Shown here piece after piece: positions 44,572 to 54,064 of a stretch of DNA of 64,000 bases; the first letter of the stretch is position 1, and each line of letters starts with the position of its first letter. The notes below the pieces were generated by a model. The model was not told the origin of the DNA. It was given only the letters and a program-made list of their open reading frames with translations, and did not search any database. This stretch comes from Pirellulaceae bacterium. Lineage in GTDB: Bacteria > Planctomycetota > Planctomycetia > Pirellulales > Pirellulaceae. Both the position numbers and the translations under genes were made by a program. The DNA lies in the NCBI GenBank assembly GCA_018402565.1, contig JAGYIQ010000001.1:682001-746000 (forward strand), given 5' to 3'.

Positions 44572-44794
44572 GGCGTTTGCTCCTCATTAGTCGCCCCCGC
44601 CCCAGTGTAACACACCGCCCCTTTCCCCGCGTCCTGGACGATCAGCACCCCACAGGCGCATAATGGCGGCCCCGCGAGACCGGAGTCTGGCACGCGTGCG
44701 ACCACCCCACAACTGACCCCACCTGCCCCCTCGCGTGCGTCTCCCCGCCCCTATGTCTCGAGCGAAAAATCTGACCTGTGAACAAGAGGCTCGA

Positions 44795-46552
44795 ATGCAT
44801 CCAACGATGACCCTGGATCAGCTGCGACAAACCATCGAACAGTGGTGGACAGCCGAGGTCCCACTGGCCAGTTCAGGCAACGTCTCCTCGAGCCAATGGT
44901 GGACCTTGGAGTTGGCCCTGAAGCAACTGCCGGGCCCCGCAGTGGCCGAGGTGCTGCTGGATTGGTGGGAGACCGCAGGCCGGATGTCTACTGAGCGACC
45001 GACCACAGGATCCGCGGACCAAGAACCAGCAACCCCGGAGCAGGCGGGCCTGGCCACGGCGCTCAAGAAGCGTCGCGCCCTGCTGGAGGCCTGGGTCCGC
45101 AGCGCCGAGCGACAAGCGATGGCGGCAGACACGGACGCAGGGGACACGGACGCAGGCGACACGGACGCAGGGGACACGGACGCAGGGGAAACGGCGATCG
45201 CGGTGGCCGAGGCGACGCGTGGCACGGAGGACGTCCGTGCGTTGTCGAACGCGACACTCACACGAATCGAAGCCGCCTATCGGGACCTGGTGGCTGACGC
45301 GCCCGAGCGTTGCCTGCTGTTGGCGCGGTTGGCCTGGGGCGACGAGGCCGCGCTGCGTTGTTTCGTACGATTGCTGGCGGCCGACCCGCCCTGCTACGAA
45401 GAGGGGTTGCGACAAGTGCTGACGCCGCTGCTGCGTCGGTCCGACTTGCCGGTGGAGGTCCTGTTCCCCGAGCTGTTGGGGGCGATGTCCGAGTTGGGCC
45501 TGGCCACTGCCATCTTGGATTTCGCCAACTACTTGTACCGCGAGCGAGGCGTACGGCCACATCCCGCCAGCCCTCGCCTACAGCCGCTGGCCCAACTATT
45601 GGCGGACGTCACACAACAATTGCTCCGCATCGAGGATGCCCCGCTGTCCGCAGGTATTCCGGTGGATCGCATCAGCCAAGTCATCAACGATTCGGTCGGG
45701 CTGATCAGTGCACTCTGTGATTTTTTGGCCTTGCATGGCGACCCGGCAGTCGCGGCCAAACTGTTTCCCTGCTTGGAGATGCGGCATCGCCGGGTGCAAA
45801 CCGAGGCGGCCTACGCGTTGGCGGCCTTGGGGCAAGAGCTGGGCCGCGATCGGCTGGTTGCCTTGGCGGCCGAGCCCCTGGTGCGACGACGGGTGCTGGC
45901 CTATGCCCAACCGCTGGGGTTGACCGAGCGGATCGACGCCGACTTCCAAACTGCGGCAGCTATGGCGGAAAGCGAACTCGTATTGTACCTGGCCCACCCA
46001 CAGAACATGGGATTGGCCCCGAAGAACACGACCCTCTTGGACGAGCGCCGATTGAGCTGGCCGGGCTACGAGCAGCCGGTCGATTGCTTTCTGTTCCAGT
46101 TCGAGTACCCGTTTTCCGAGCGTCCCTACCGCAACATCGGCCTTGTCGGTCCGGTGACTCAGACGTTTTCCATCGACCTTTCGGAACTGGCCAGCGACGA
46201 CTTGTACTCGGTGTTCGCCGGCTGGCACGTGTCTCATCCAGAGATCTATCCCTTGCTTGCGGCCGATTTTGGGCCGCAGCAAAGCGGCACGGTGGCCCGC
46301 TTGCAGCGGCGGTTGCACGACCAGCAGGTCGAATCCCTCGAACCCGAACTGTTGGGACGGTGTCTGGAACAGTGGATCCTCGTCGCCCGCGGTCGCCGGG
46401 GCTCGGATGTGGGCTGGGCCGTCGCGTCGGAGACCGAGCCGCTCTGGCTGCCGGACGACGCGGGCTGGGCCAACTTGGATGCGACCTCCATCTGGTACTT
46501 TTGGCTGGGAAGAACACTGCTGCAGCAGTTTAATCCTGGGTGGGGTACCTGA
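44795..46552 (+). CDS. Helical-repeat (HEAT-like) protein of unknown function
   Basis: This 585-residue protein is mostly short helices with Leu/Ala spacing. The C-terminal 200 residues are less repetitive and Trp-rich (LPDDAGWANLDATSIWYFWL). The helical middle (about 180-390) resembles HEAT repeats, which usually mediate protein contacts. A DTDAG pentapeptide repeated four times (about 111-130) is encoded by 15-bp tandem DNA repeats. The ATG at 44795 is preceded by AAGAGG, so I prefer it to an upstream ATG at 44753. It lies 222 bases before the tRNA gene. Confidence 0.65.
   Translation: MHPTMTLDQLRQTIEQWWTAEVPLASSGNVSSSQWWTLELALKQLPGPAVAEVLLDWWETAGRMSTERPTTGSADQEPATPEQAGLATALKKRRALLEAWVRSAERQAMAADTDAGDTDAGDTDAGDTDAGETAIAVAEATRGTEDVRALSNATLTRIEAAYRDLVADAPERCLLLARLAWGDEAALRCFVRLLAADPPCYEEGLRQVLTPLLRRSDLPVEVLFPELLGAMSELGLATAILDFANYLYRERGVRPHPASPRLQPLAQLLADVTQQLLRIEDAPLSAGIPVDRISQVINDSVGLISALCDFLALHGDPAVAAKLFPCLEMRHRRVQTEAAYALAALGQELGRDRLVALAAEPLVRRRVLAYAQPLGLTERIDADFQTAAAMAESELVLYLAHPQNMGLAPKNTTLLDERRLSWPGYEQPVDCFLFQFEYPFSERPYRNIGLVGPVTQTFSIDLSELASDDLYSVFAGWHVSHPEIYPLLAADFGPQQSGTVARLQRRLHDQQVESLEPELLGRCLEQWILVARGRRGSDVGWAVASETEPLWLPDDAGWANLDATSIWYFWLGRTLLQQFNPGWGT
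45128..45187 (+). repeat. 15-bp tandem repeat inside the HEAT-like gene
   Basis: GACACGGACGCAGGG occurs four times with one base change, encoding DTDAG repeats. Copy-number change would not break the frame. Confidence 0.8.
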
Positions 46553-46773
46553 CCCGGCGGCGGGGACAAGATCTTGACTCCCCGGCGGGATGGCTCAAGG
46601 TTCGGTTCAGCGCGACTTGCGCTGCCGAAATCGCTAGAAACCGCTCCTCTAGCGGTCTTCCCAAGAGCGGAGATCAACGCTAAACTTGATCGTCCAAATG
46701 CGATCGGTCTCGAGCGGCAACCGCTGCGAGATTGGTCCAACAGGATTGGTCGCGAGAGATCAATTCAAATTGT

Positions 46774-46848
46774 GGTGGGTGTAGCTCAGTTGGTTAGAGC
46801 GCCAGATTGTGGTTCTGGATGTCGGGGGTTCGAGTCCCCTCTCCCACC
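46774..46848 (+). tRNA. trnH: tRNA-His (GTG anticodon)
   Basis: Cloverleaf parts are all visible: D-arm GTAGCTCAGTTGGTTAGAGC, anticodon stem CCAGA/TCTGG around the loop TTGTGGT (GTG at 46809-46811), and the T-arm GGGGGTTCGAGTCCCC. The 5' end carries the extra G typical of tRNA-His opposite C at the discriminator position. One acceptor-stem pair (6-67) is T-T. The 3' end lacks an encoded CCA. Confidence 0.95.
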
Positions 46849-46908
46849 CTAAGACTTAAGAGGGTCTGACCGACAGATCCGAACTTCTAACCGAAGGATT
46901 GCTGTACC

Positions 46909-47925
46909 ATGCCTCTTGTTCCTCTACGTGCTGTGTTGGATTTTGCGGCTGAAAACGATTTTGGCGTGGCCGCCTTCAACGTGAATAACATGGAGCAGAT
47001 CCAGTCCATCATGGAAGCTGCGAAAGAGACCGATTCGCCGGTTATCGTACAGGCCTCCCGTGGTGCTCGTAGCTACTCGCAGGACAATTACCTACGCCAC
47101 TTGATGCTGGCTGCCGCCGAACTGTACCCAGAGATTCCGATCGTGATGCACCAGGATCACGGCAACAGCCCGGAGACCTGCTTGAGCGCCATCGAAAATG
47201 GCTTCACCTCGGTCATGATGGACGGCTCCTTAAAAGAAGACGGCAAGACGCCAGCCGATTACGAATACAACGTAAATGTGACCAAGCAAGTCGTGGACCT
47301 GGCTCATGCCCGCGGCGTGAGCGTCGAAGGTGAACTGGGGTGCCTGGGTTCGCTGGAATCGGGCGAAGGCGAAGCCGAAGACGGTCATGGTGCTGAAGGG
47401 AAGCTGTCCCACGATCAGCTGTTGACCGACCCCGAAGAAGCGGCTCGGTTCGTCGCAGCCACCAATGTCGATGCCCTGGCCGTCGCGATTGGCACCAGCC
47501 ACGGCGCCTACAAATTCACTCGTAAGCCCGACGGCGACGTCTTGGCCATGGATCGCATCGAGGCCATCCACAAGCTGTTGCCCAACACCCACTTGGTGAT
47601 GCACGGCAGCAGCAGCGTACCGCAAGAACTGCAGGACCTGATCAACAAGTACGGTGGTAACATCCGCCAGACCTACGGTGTGCCGGTCGAAGAAATCCAA
47701 CGAGGTATCAAGTCGGGCGTCCGCAAGATCAACGTCGACACCGATAATCGCTTGGCGATCACGGCTGCCATCCGCCAAGTGCTGATGACCTCGCCCGAGA
47801 AGTTCGATCCACGCGATTACCTCAAGCCGGCTCGTGACGCGATGAAGCAAGTTTGCGTCGCCCGCATGGTATCGTTCGGTCAAGCGGGTTTCGCCAGCAA
47901 GATGCGGCAACTGTCGCTGGCATAA
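46909..47925 (+). CDS. fba: Class II fructose-bisphosphate aldolase
   Basis: This 338-residue zinc aldolase cleaves fructose-1,6-bisphosphate in glycolysis and works in reverse in gluconeogenesis or the Calvin cycle. The first zinc histidine and acidic residue are in MHQDHG (80-85). GELG (about 141-144) and GTSHGAYKF hold further active-site residues, and VMHGSSSVP (about 226-234) the next histidine. KINVDTDNR is the phosphate site. [25 protein letters not shown] is close to the Calvin-type CbbA group. Translation starts 60 bases after tRNA-His. Confidence 0.96.
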   Translation: MPLVPLRAVLDFAAENDFGVAAFNVNNMEQIQSIMEAAKETDSPVIVQASRGARSYSQDNYLRHLMLAAAELYPEIPIVMHQDHGNSPETCLSAIENGFTSVMMDGSLKEDGKTPADYEYNVNVTKQVVDLAHARGVSVEGELGCLGSLESGEGEAEDGHGAEGKLSHDQLLTDPEEAARFVAATNVDALAVAIGTSHGAYKFTRKPDGDVLAMDRIEAIHKLLPNTHLVMHGSSSVPQELQDLINKYGGNIRQTYGVPVEEIQRGIKSGVRKINVDTDNRLAITAAIRQVLMTSPEKFDPRDYLKPARDAMKQVCVARMVSFGQAGFASKMRQLSLA

Positions 47926-47935
47926 ACGCCATCTA

Positions 47936-49062
47936 CTGAGCTAACGCGTTCCACTGAGCTAACGCGTTCCACTGGAGTGAGCGGCAAGGCGCTAGCCGCC
48001 GGTCTACCCTAGCAACGCTATCCACCGCGCTAACGCGTTCCACTGAGCTAACGCGTCCACTGGAGTGAGCGGCAAGGCGTTAGCCGCCGGTCTACTCAGC
48101 AACGCTATCCACGCGCGCAACGCGCTCCACTGAGCTGACGCTATCCATTGCGGAGTGGTAGGGCGCAGCCGCCGTTCACTCGCAACGCATCCACCGCGCA
48201 GCGCGTTCCACTGGAGTGAGCGGCAGAAGCGCCGCCGGTCTCCCCTAGCAACGCCATCCACCGCGCTAACGCCATCCACTGGAGTGAGCGGCAAGGCGCC
48301 AACCGCCGGTCTACCCTAGCAACGCTATCCACCGCGCTAACGCTATCCACCGCGCTAACGCTATCCACTGGAGTGAGCGGCAAGGCGCTAGCCGCCGGTC
48401 TACCCTAGCAACGCCATCCACCGCGCTAACGCCATCCACCGCGCTAGCGCGTTCCATTGGAGTGAGCGGCAAGGCGCCAACCGCCGGTCTACCCTAGCAA
48501 CGCCATCCACCGCGCTAACGCTATCCACTGGAGTGAGCGGCAAGGCGCTAGCCGCCGGTCTACCCTAGCAACGCCATCCACCGCGCTAACGCCATCCACT
48601 GCGCTAACGCTATCCACTGGAGTGAGCTGGCAGGCGGCCGCCGGTCTACCTAGCAACGCCATCCACCGCGGCTTTAGCGCGTTCCACTGGAGTGAGCGGC
48701 AAGGCGCTAGCCGCCGGTCTACCCTAGCAACGCTATCCACCGCGCTAACGCCGTTCCACTGGAGTGAGCGGCAAGGCGCTAGCCGCCGGTCTACCCTAGC
48801 AACGCCATCCACCGCGCAGCTCGCGCTCGTATCCACTGGAGTGAGCGGCAGAGGCGGCTACAGCCGCCGGTCTACCCTAACAGCGCCATCCACCACCGCT
48901 CTGCGCTATCCACTGGAGTGAGCGGCAAGGTGCAGCGCCGGTCTACCTAGCAACGCCATCCACCGCGCTAACGCTATCCACTGAGCTAACGCGTTCCACT
49001 GGAGTGGGCGGCATAAACGCCAACCGCCGGTCTCCCCTAGCAACGCTATCCACCGCGTCAGC
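47936..49062. repeat. Array of 14 degenerate tandem repeats, about 70 bp each
   Basis: A unit of about 71 bp (CACTGGAGTGAGCGGCAAGG and onward, ending CTAACGCTATC) occurs 14 times with variants. Short inserts of an 18-bp sub-unit (CACCGCGCTAACGC) sit between some copies. Units start near 47971, 48059, 48147, 48210, 48279, 48367, 48457, 48527, 48617, 48687, 48758, 48836, 48912 and 48995. Each unit contains the near-palindrome GGCGCTAGCCGCC. No protein gene is supported. Confidence 0.9.
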
Positions 49063-49091
49063 AACACGGCACCGACCGCTCACGAAACGGA

Positions 49092-49874
49092 TTAGGACGG
49101 CGATTCGGGCTGCTCACGCTCGTGACGGAGCTGCAGGCGGCGCACGAGCCGCTCGAGGAGCTGACTTTGCAGCGGCTCATTGGGCTTCATGCCATAATGC
49201 TCCAACAGCTGCAGGACGGTGGTATCGATGTTGGGCCCCAACAGCGGGTCGTCAAAAGCCAGAAAGAACGCCAGCTCACTGGGATTGTCCAGACCCCGCA
49301 GAAACTGCATGACACGGTTGTCCGCCGAGCGTCGTTGGTGCCGTTCGGCGACCAACACCGCCAATTTCTGAGATGCAGAGGGCCCCTTTTCGCCGACCGC
49401 CTCGCGTTGCGGACGGGTCATTGGCTGAGGTTCAACGGCCACCGATTCCCTGCGTCGAGGCTGAGAATCCGCTGCCGTCGGCGCCGCGATTTCAAGTTGC
49501 TGGACCAGGCCCAAAATAACTGGGCAACGAGCGATCGTCGCGTTGGCTGATACCGTGGACGATGCTGCTAGAGAACTGCTCGAACCAATGATGGGTTCAT
49601 TCGCTGGGACAGATAAGGCCATCGCCTGCTGGATGAAGACCCTGTCGATGTTGCCGTCATGAATTCGATAGTCAAGACTCGCTTGATTACACGCATCTTG
49701 AACTTGCAGAAACGTGTCGCGGTGATGGCACAACAACAGCGTCAACGCGGCACGTCGACGATCGGGCAGCCAGCCAACCAAGTTCTGGTTCAGCTGGCTG
49801 CGCGACATCAGATACGTATCCGCGAACTCGCGAACCTTGGGCCGCCACGAAAACAGCCAGGAAAACAGGCCCAT
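49092..49874 (-). CDS. Unknown protein at the end of the PilMNO-like cluster
   Basis: This 260-residue protein has an amphipathic N-terminus (MGLFSWLFSWRPKV), then alpha-rich sequence and a low-complexity middle. The C-terminal domain (about 170-260) is helical and acidic with QQLEI and LQLLEHYG motifs. I do not recognise a family. It starts 20 bases after the stop of the large low-complexity gene and is read in the same direction, so it is probably its partner in the same transcript. No membrane anchor is evident. Confidence 0.65.
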   Translation of the reverse strand: MGLFSWLFSWRPKVREFADTYLMSRSQLNQNLVGWLPDRRRAALTLLLCHHRDTFLQVQDACNQASLDYRIHDGNIDRVFIQQAMALSVPANEPIIGSSSSLAASSTVSANATIARCPVILGLVQQLEIAAPTAADSQPRRRESVAVEPQPMTRPQREAVGEKGPSASQKLAVLVAERHQRRSADNRVMQFLRGLDNPSELAFFLAFDDPLLGPNIDTTVLQLLEHYGMKPNEPLQSQLLERLVRRLQLRHEREQPESPS

Positions 49875-49894
49875 AGGGGGAGGGAGTTCCGCGA

Positions 49895-52267
49895 CTAGTT
49901 ATTACCGCCTGGTCGACCCGAGCGTCCGGCTCCGCCACCCATACCGCTACGCCCAGACCGGCCCGCGTCTCCCGGAGGGCCGTTGTTGCCGGGAGGGCCA
50001 CCACCGCCCGGGAAGCCGCTGCGTCCGGAGCGACCACCCGCGGCACCACGACCGCGACCTTCGCGTTCATCACCCGCATCGCCTTGGTTCTGATCTGCCT
50101 CGGCTAATTTATCAATCAAGCCATCTTCGCGGAGAACTTCACCGCTGAGCCAAGTGAAATCCCGAGCATTGGCGTTCGCCGAGCGAACTTGCAATTGCCC
50201 AGCGGAATCCAACACAAGCGCCTCGGTGGGTACCATGAACTTGGTCTTGGAGTCGGAACCACCGGTGATCTCACGTCCACCGAGGAAGTCGACCAGCACC
50301 ATACCGCTATTGCCTGTATAGCCGGGGGCCGTGGTGCGGGCAGCGACGGGCATGCCGTCGTTGTTCTCCAACTTGCGGTACTCGCGAGTGATGGGATCCA
50401 GGACCTTGGTCACGGCCGTCCCGCCCAGCAAAGAGCCCGGGTAGACGGTCTCGTTGACCAACGGGACCTTGATCCCGAATGTGCTGTCCCAGATCGCCGC
50501 CAGCATGCGGACAGAACCCTCACGGACGCTGAACCTGACTTCCTGGTTGCCGACGGTCGACTTGACCGGCGACGGTATCGACGCCGTGCCGACCAGCGCA
50601 TCGCCGCGAATCTCGCTCACGCGAAGCGGCGGTGTGGGTTCACTCCAAGCACTGGGGCGACAATTGGTCAGGACCGGCATCGGACGCTTCAGGCTGCTCT
50701 CCAAAGTCAATCGTTCGCGGACCTCGGGGGACAAGTGATCCAGCTTGACGTTGGATTGGATCACCTCGTTCTCCAATTCGTCCTCGTCCTGGACTTCGGA
50801 CTCCCGCTCATCATCCGAGGCGGTTGCCGACATGGCCATGGCTTGGCGCTTGGGGGCAGTGTCAACAAATCCAGCCATCTTGATCGGATTGTTAGGATCG
50901 TAGACCCAGTAACGGACCCGGTACTCGTACTCGTTGCCCGGCAGCACCGTCGGGTCGCTGAATCGCACCAGCTTGTAGTCGACCAAATCCAGGGGCTCCT
51001 CAACCGCCATGCTGGCCATCCCCGATTGCCCAGAACGGCCCGACATACCGGACATACCCGAGCGACCTGACATGCCACCTGACATTCCCGACCGGCCTGA
51101 CATTCCCGACTGTCCTGACATGATGCCGGATCGACCTGACATTCCCGACTGTCCTGACATGCCGGATCGACCGGACATACCTGACATCCCTGACCGACCT
51201 GACATACCACTACGGCCCGATTGTGCCCCACCATCACGGCCTCCACCATCACGGCCTCCACCATCACGGCCCGTGGGTGTCGTAGCCGCCAGAGCCGGGT
51301 CCTCCGGCAATTCAAAGGCCGGCAGCTGTAGGTGCGTGGCGGCATCGTAATAATCGTTTAACAGAAAGGGCGGGAACGGACGGGTCAAGGCTCGATTGGC
51401 GTACTTGTCATCAAACGGATCTGGCGCGGAGACCACATAGGTCTTCTCCTGTTCCTTGATCGCGTCAGTGTAGTCCTCCCATTCGCCGCCATTGACTCGC
51501 CGCTGGATTTCCAGATGACGCACCAAGAATCGATCATTCGCGGGATTGTATCCCACTGCGTTACGGAAGGCGTTGCGGAAGTTGAGATAGTTCTCTTTGA
51601 ACGGGAACAGGTACTTGACCGTGGCTACGTACCGATCGACAGGTGCCGGGTTCTGCAGATCTGGCAGACCCGCTTTGACCGGGTCGATCCCCGGTGCAGC
51701 GACAACCGCACCCAAATCAGCCGTGGGACCTGTATTGGTGCGACGTCCGCTGCCGTCGTCCATTGCCGGCCCGCCCTGGCGACCGCCCGAGGCGGCAGCC
51801 TCCGCGATCTCCAGCGGGGTCAACAGGCCCAAGGGATGCCGACCGGACGCCGTATCCGCCAAGCTGACTCGATCGACGTTGACTTCCGGAGAAGTTACGG
51901 GCGCCAATGTCGGATCGGACCGCAGCGCAGCCGCTGCCGAGCGGCGTGCCAGGAGATAATCGAAGGTAAAGTCCGATGCAGCAACCTGCACTTTGCTGGA
52001 ATCCAGCTTATCGACCGTTCCGGAGATGGCCAAGCGTTGCGGACGCAGCGTCTCCCAGCGACCATTCTTGATGTGATTTTCGGCTGAGGTGACCGTGGCC
52101 TCCAACGAGGTCGGGGTTCGCCCCTGCAGGTCAGGACTGAGTCCCATCCCCAGATACGCGAACGTCCCCAACAGCCCAGCCGCCACGCCCAAGCCGACTT
52201 TTTCCCCATGCCGAACGAAAAAGGCCTTGGCCTTGTTCTCGTTCAATTCCATTTCAAACTTATTCAT
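49895..52267 (-). CDS. Large inner-membrane protein with Ser/Gly/Met and collagen-like repeats
   Basis: This 790-residue protein has one N-terminal membrane segment (about 24-43) and a large extracytoplasmic part. Two low-complexity stretches stand out. SGMSGRSG-type repeats fill about 347-420. The C-terminus (about 735-790) is RSGRSG with GPPGNNGPPGD, which is collagen-like. Between them is a mixed alpha/beta region containing YEYRVRYWVYDPNNP. Position after the pilMN-like and pilO-like genes suggests a PilP or GspC-like role, but I see no sequence match (inference). GGAG precedes the ATG. Confidence 0.75.
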   Translation of the reverse strand: MNKFEMELNENKAKAFFVRHGEKVGLGVAAGLLGTFAYLGMGLSPDLQGRTPTSLEATVTSAENHIKNGRWETLRPQRLAISGTVDKLDSSKVQVAASDFTFDYLLARRSAAAALRSDPTLAPVTSPEVNVDRVSLADTASGRHPLGLLTPLEIAEAAASGGRQGGPAMDDGSGRRTNTGPTADLGAVVAAPGIDPVKAGLPDLQNPAPVDRYVATVKYLFPFKENYLNFRNAFRNAVGYNPANDRFLVRHLEIQRRVNGGEWEDYTDAIKEQEKTYVVSAPDPFDDKYANRALTRPFPPFLLNDYYDAATHLQLPAFELPEDPALAATTPTGRDGGGRDGGGRDGGAQSGRSGMSGRSGMSGMSGRSGMSGQSGMSGRSGIMSGQSGMSGRSGMSGGMSGRSGMSGMSGRSGQSGMASMAVEEPLDLVDYKLVRFSDPTVLPGNEYEYRVRYWVYDPNNPIKMAGFVDTAPKRQAMAMSATASDDERESEVQDEDELENEVIQSNVKLDHLSPEVRERLTLESSLKRPMPVLTNCRPSAWSEPTPPLRVSEIRGDALVGTASIPSPVKSTVGNQEVRFSVREGSVRMLAAIWDSTFGIKVPLVNETVYPGSLLGGTAVTKVLDPITREYRKLENNDGMPVAARTTAPGYTGNSGMVLVDFLGGREITGGSDSKTKFMVPTEALVLDSAGQLQVRSANANARDFTWLSGEVLREDGLIDKLAEADQNQGDAGDEREGRGRGAAGGRSGRSGFPGGGGPPGNNGPPGDAGRSGRSGMGGGAGRSGRPGGNN

Positions 52268-52406
52268 CTTCCAACTCCTTCAAGTGGTTCAACCTCGGCC
52301 ATGGCCGTGGCGACTTGTTCGGTGGTCAAATTTCCAGGCGGCGTTTGTTCGGGCGGCGTCTGCCACAGTCCGCTACATGCGGGTTGCCGAACTGAAATCC
52401 CTTGTC

Positions 52407-53960
52407 CTACAGTGTCGGCGAAGCAGCCGGCGTCTTGCCGATCGCTTCCGGAGACGGCTGACTGTAGAACTTGATCACCCCGTAAATCTCCAACGGCACC
52501 AAAAAGTGCGAATTGAACTCGGGGCTCTTGAAGTTCTTCTCCCCATCGCTGCCCCCGACGGGGCCGCCGTCCATCGCCGCACCCTGCCCGCCACGATCCG
52601 CGTCCTCGTCGATAGTCGCCGACTCCCCCGACCCGGCAACCGAAGGATTCCGCGAATTTGTCGGTCCGCCGGTCCTGCCTGCCGCCGCGGCACCGGCCGG
52701 AGCCGCGGGCAGTTCACCGCCGATAATGGTGACCTGACGCACCTCCAATGGCAACTTGGCGTTGGCGCACTTCTCGAGGATCTCGGCAATACGTCGCTCG
52801 TCGACCCGCAGACGCAAACGCACCGGCACGATTTTCACCACCGACATCCAAGAATCGGCGGACAGTTGATTGGCGGAGGTCGATGTCCGGTACTGAGCTG
52901 CTGGAATCGGATTGAAGTCTTTGTCGACATAACGCAGGTGGGCCGGATCCAACAACTCGATGTCGGAAGCCGAGATCTCGGTCTTTTCTGTTTTGCCACC
53001 ACCCAGAATATTCTGCATGGCATCCCGCATCATTCTCATGCGATTGTCCATTTCCCCCGCAAACCCACCGGCTCCACCGCCGTCCATGCCGCCAGCATCC
53101 AGCGGTTCGGCCTCATGGGCTTCTTTGCCGATCATGATGCTGCCAATTTCGCGAATGGCTGCTTGCGAAGGAACCATCGCGTCCCGGTTCGCCTCTTTGA
53201 TGATCTCCAAGACGCCGTTGAGCAAGACCAAATTTTCCTTCAGGTACAGGACCTGCACGGTGGTCGGGGTGCCATCGGGAGCTTGATTGCCGTTCAGCCC
53301 CTTAAAGTTGGTCATCCGACCATACCAATCGATTTGGTCCGCGACCGACCAATCGACAATCGGTTGATCGAACATCAACCGCTCCATGTCATCTTTAGCC
53401 TCGGCGCTGGCCACCACACTGGGAGTCTTCGGGGGCTCGCCCGTCACCTCTTCCTCGTTCCATTTGGCACGAACCGAATTGACCAATTCAGGCATCAAAC
53501 GTGGAAAAAACGTACGGATCTGTTTGCGGCGTGGCTCCAACACTTCGCCTTTGGTCGAGTTCGGGTCGAATACGAATTGATCGGCTCGCAGCGCGTCGAA
53601 AGGGGCCGAGACCACGGGATCGATCACGTTGCCCGGCCAGCCCAACAGGTCTTTTTGTTCGGTGTACAGCCTGTCCCAGCCGGCCAGCAATTCGTCTTTG
53701 CCCGCATCGATCTCCTGCTTCATCCCTTGGATCGTCTCATCATTGGGATGGACACTCACACCGGCCGATGGATCGACATCGGCTTTGACAGACGTCACGC
53801 TCTTGGCCTTGGATTCCGCCCCAACAATATCGGTTTTCTGGCGATTGATCACGTCTCCCAACGTCATCCAAGACCAGATCCCGACACCGATCGTGGCCAG
53901 CATCACCGCGGTGCAAGCAATCCAAAAGTGGTATTTAAGCAGGGGCTTCAGTTTGTCCAT
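52407..53960 (-). CDS. PilO-like inner-membrane protein
   Basis: This 517-residue protein has one membrane helix (about 12-33) after a short basic N-terminus (MDKLKPLLKYHFW), then a coiled region, a Gly-rich linker and a C-terminal alpha/beta domain. VPVRLRLRVDERRIAEILEK, then CANAKLPLEVRQVTI, and the final LVPLEIYGVIKFYS, look like the two halves of the ferredoxin-like PilO/GspM fold. This reading depends on position and fold shape, not on strong similarity. An AAAAGGA precedes the ATG. It is longer than a typical PilO (about 200 residues), with large inserts. Confidence 0.7.
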   Translation of the reverse strand: MDKLKPLLKYHFWIACTAVMLATIGVGIWSWMTLGDVINRQKTDIVGAESKAKSVTSVKADVDPSAGVSVHPNDETIQGMKQEIDAGKDELLAGWDRLYTEQKDLLGWPGNVIDPVVSAPFDALRADQFVFDPNSTKGEVLEPRRKQIRTFFPRLMPELVNSVRAKWNEEEVTGEPPKTPSVVASAEAKDDMERLMFDQPIVDWSVADQIDWYGRMTNFKGLNGNQAPDGTPTTVQVLYLKENLVLLNGVLEIIKEANRDAMVPSQAAIREIGSIMIGKEAHEAEPLDAGGMDGGGAGGFAGEMDNRMRMMRDAMQNILGGGKTEKTEISASDIELLDPAHLRYVDKDFNPIPAAQYRTSTSANQLSADSWMSVVKIVPVRLRLRVDERRIAEILEKCANAKLPLEVRQVTIIGGELPAAPAGAAAAGRTGGPTNSRNPSVAGSGESATIDEDADRGGQGAAMDGGPVGGSDGEKNFKSPEFNSHFLVPLEIYGVIKFYSQPSPEAIGKTPAASPTL

Positions 53961-54064
53961 CGTTCCAGTCCTTTTCGCAAATCGCTCACAAGGTAGCGTT
54001 CGATATTGTTCAATCTTTCAGGCGAGTCCAACGTGACAGGCGACCGAGCGGCTTTTCACCGATC

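Noticed and set aside
48141..48836. Open frames within the tandem array on the minus strand
   Set aside because: They are translations of the repeat unit (repeats of AVDSVARVDRR type) with no independent signals.
47936..49062. CRISPR array
   Set aside because: Repeats are degenerate, nearly contiguous and lack unique spacers of regular length; no cas genes are present.
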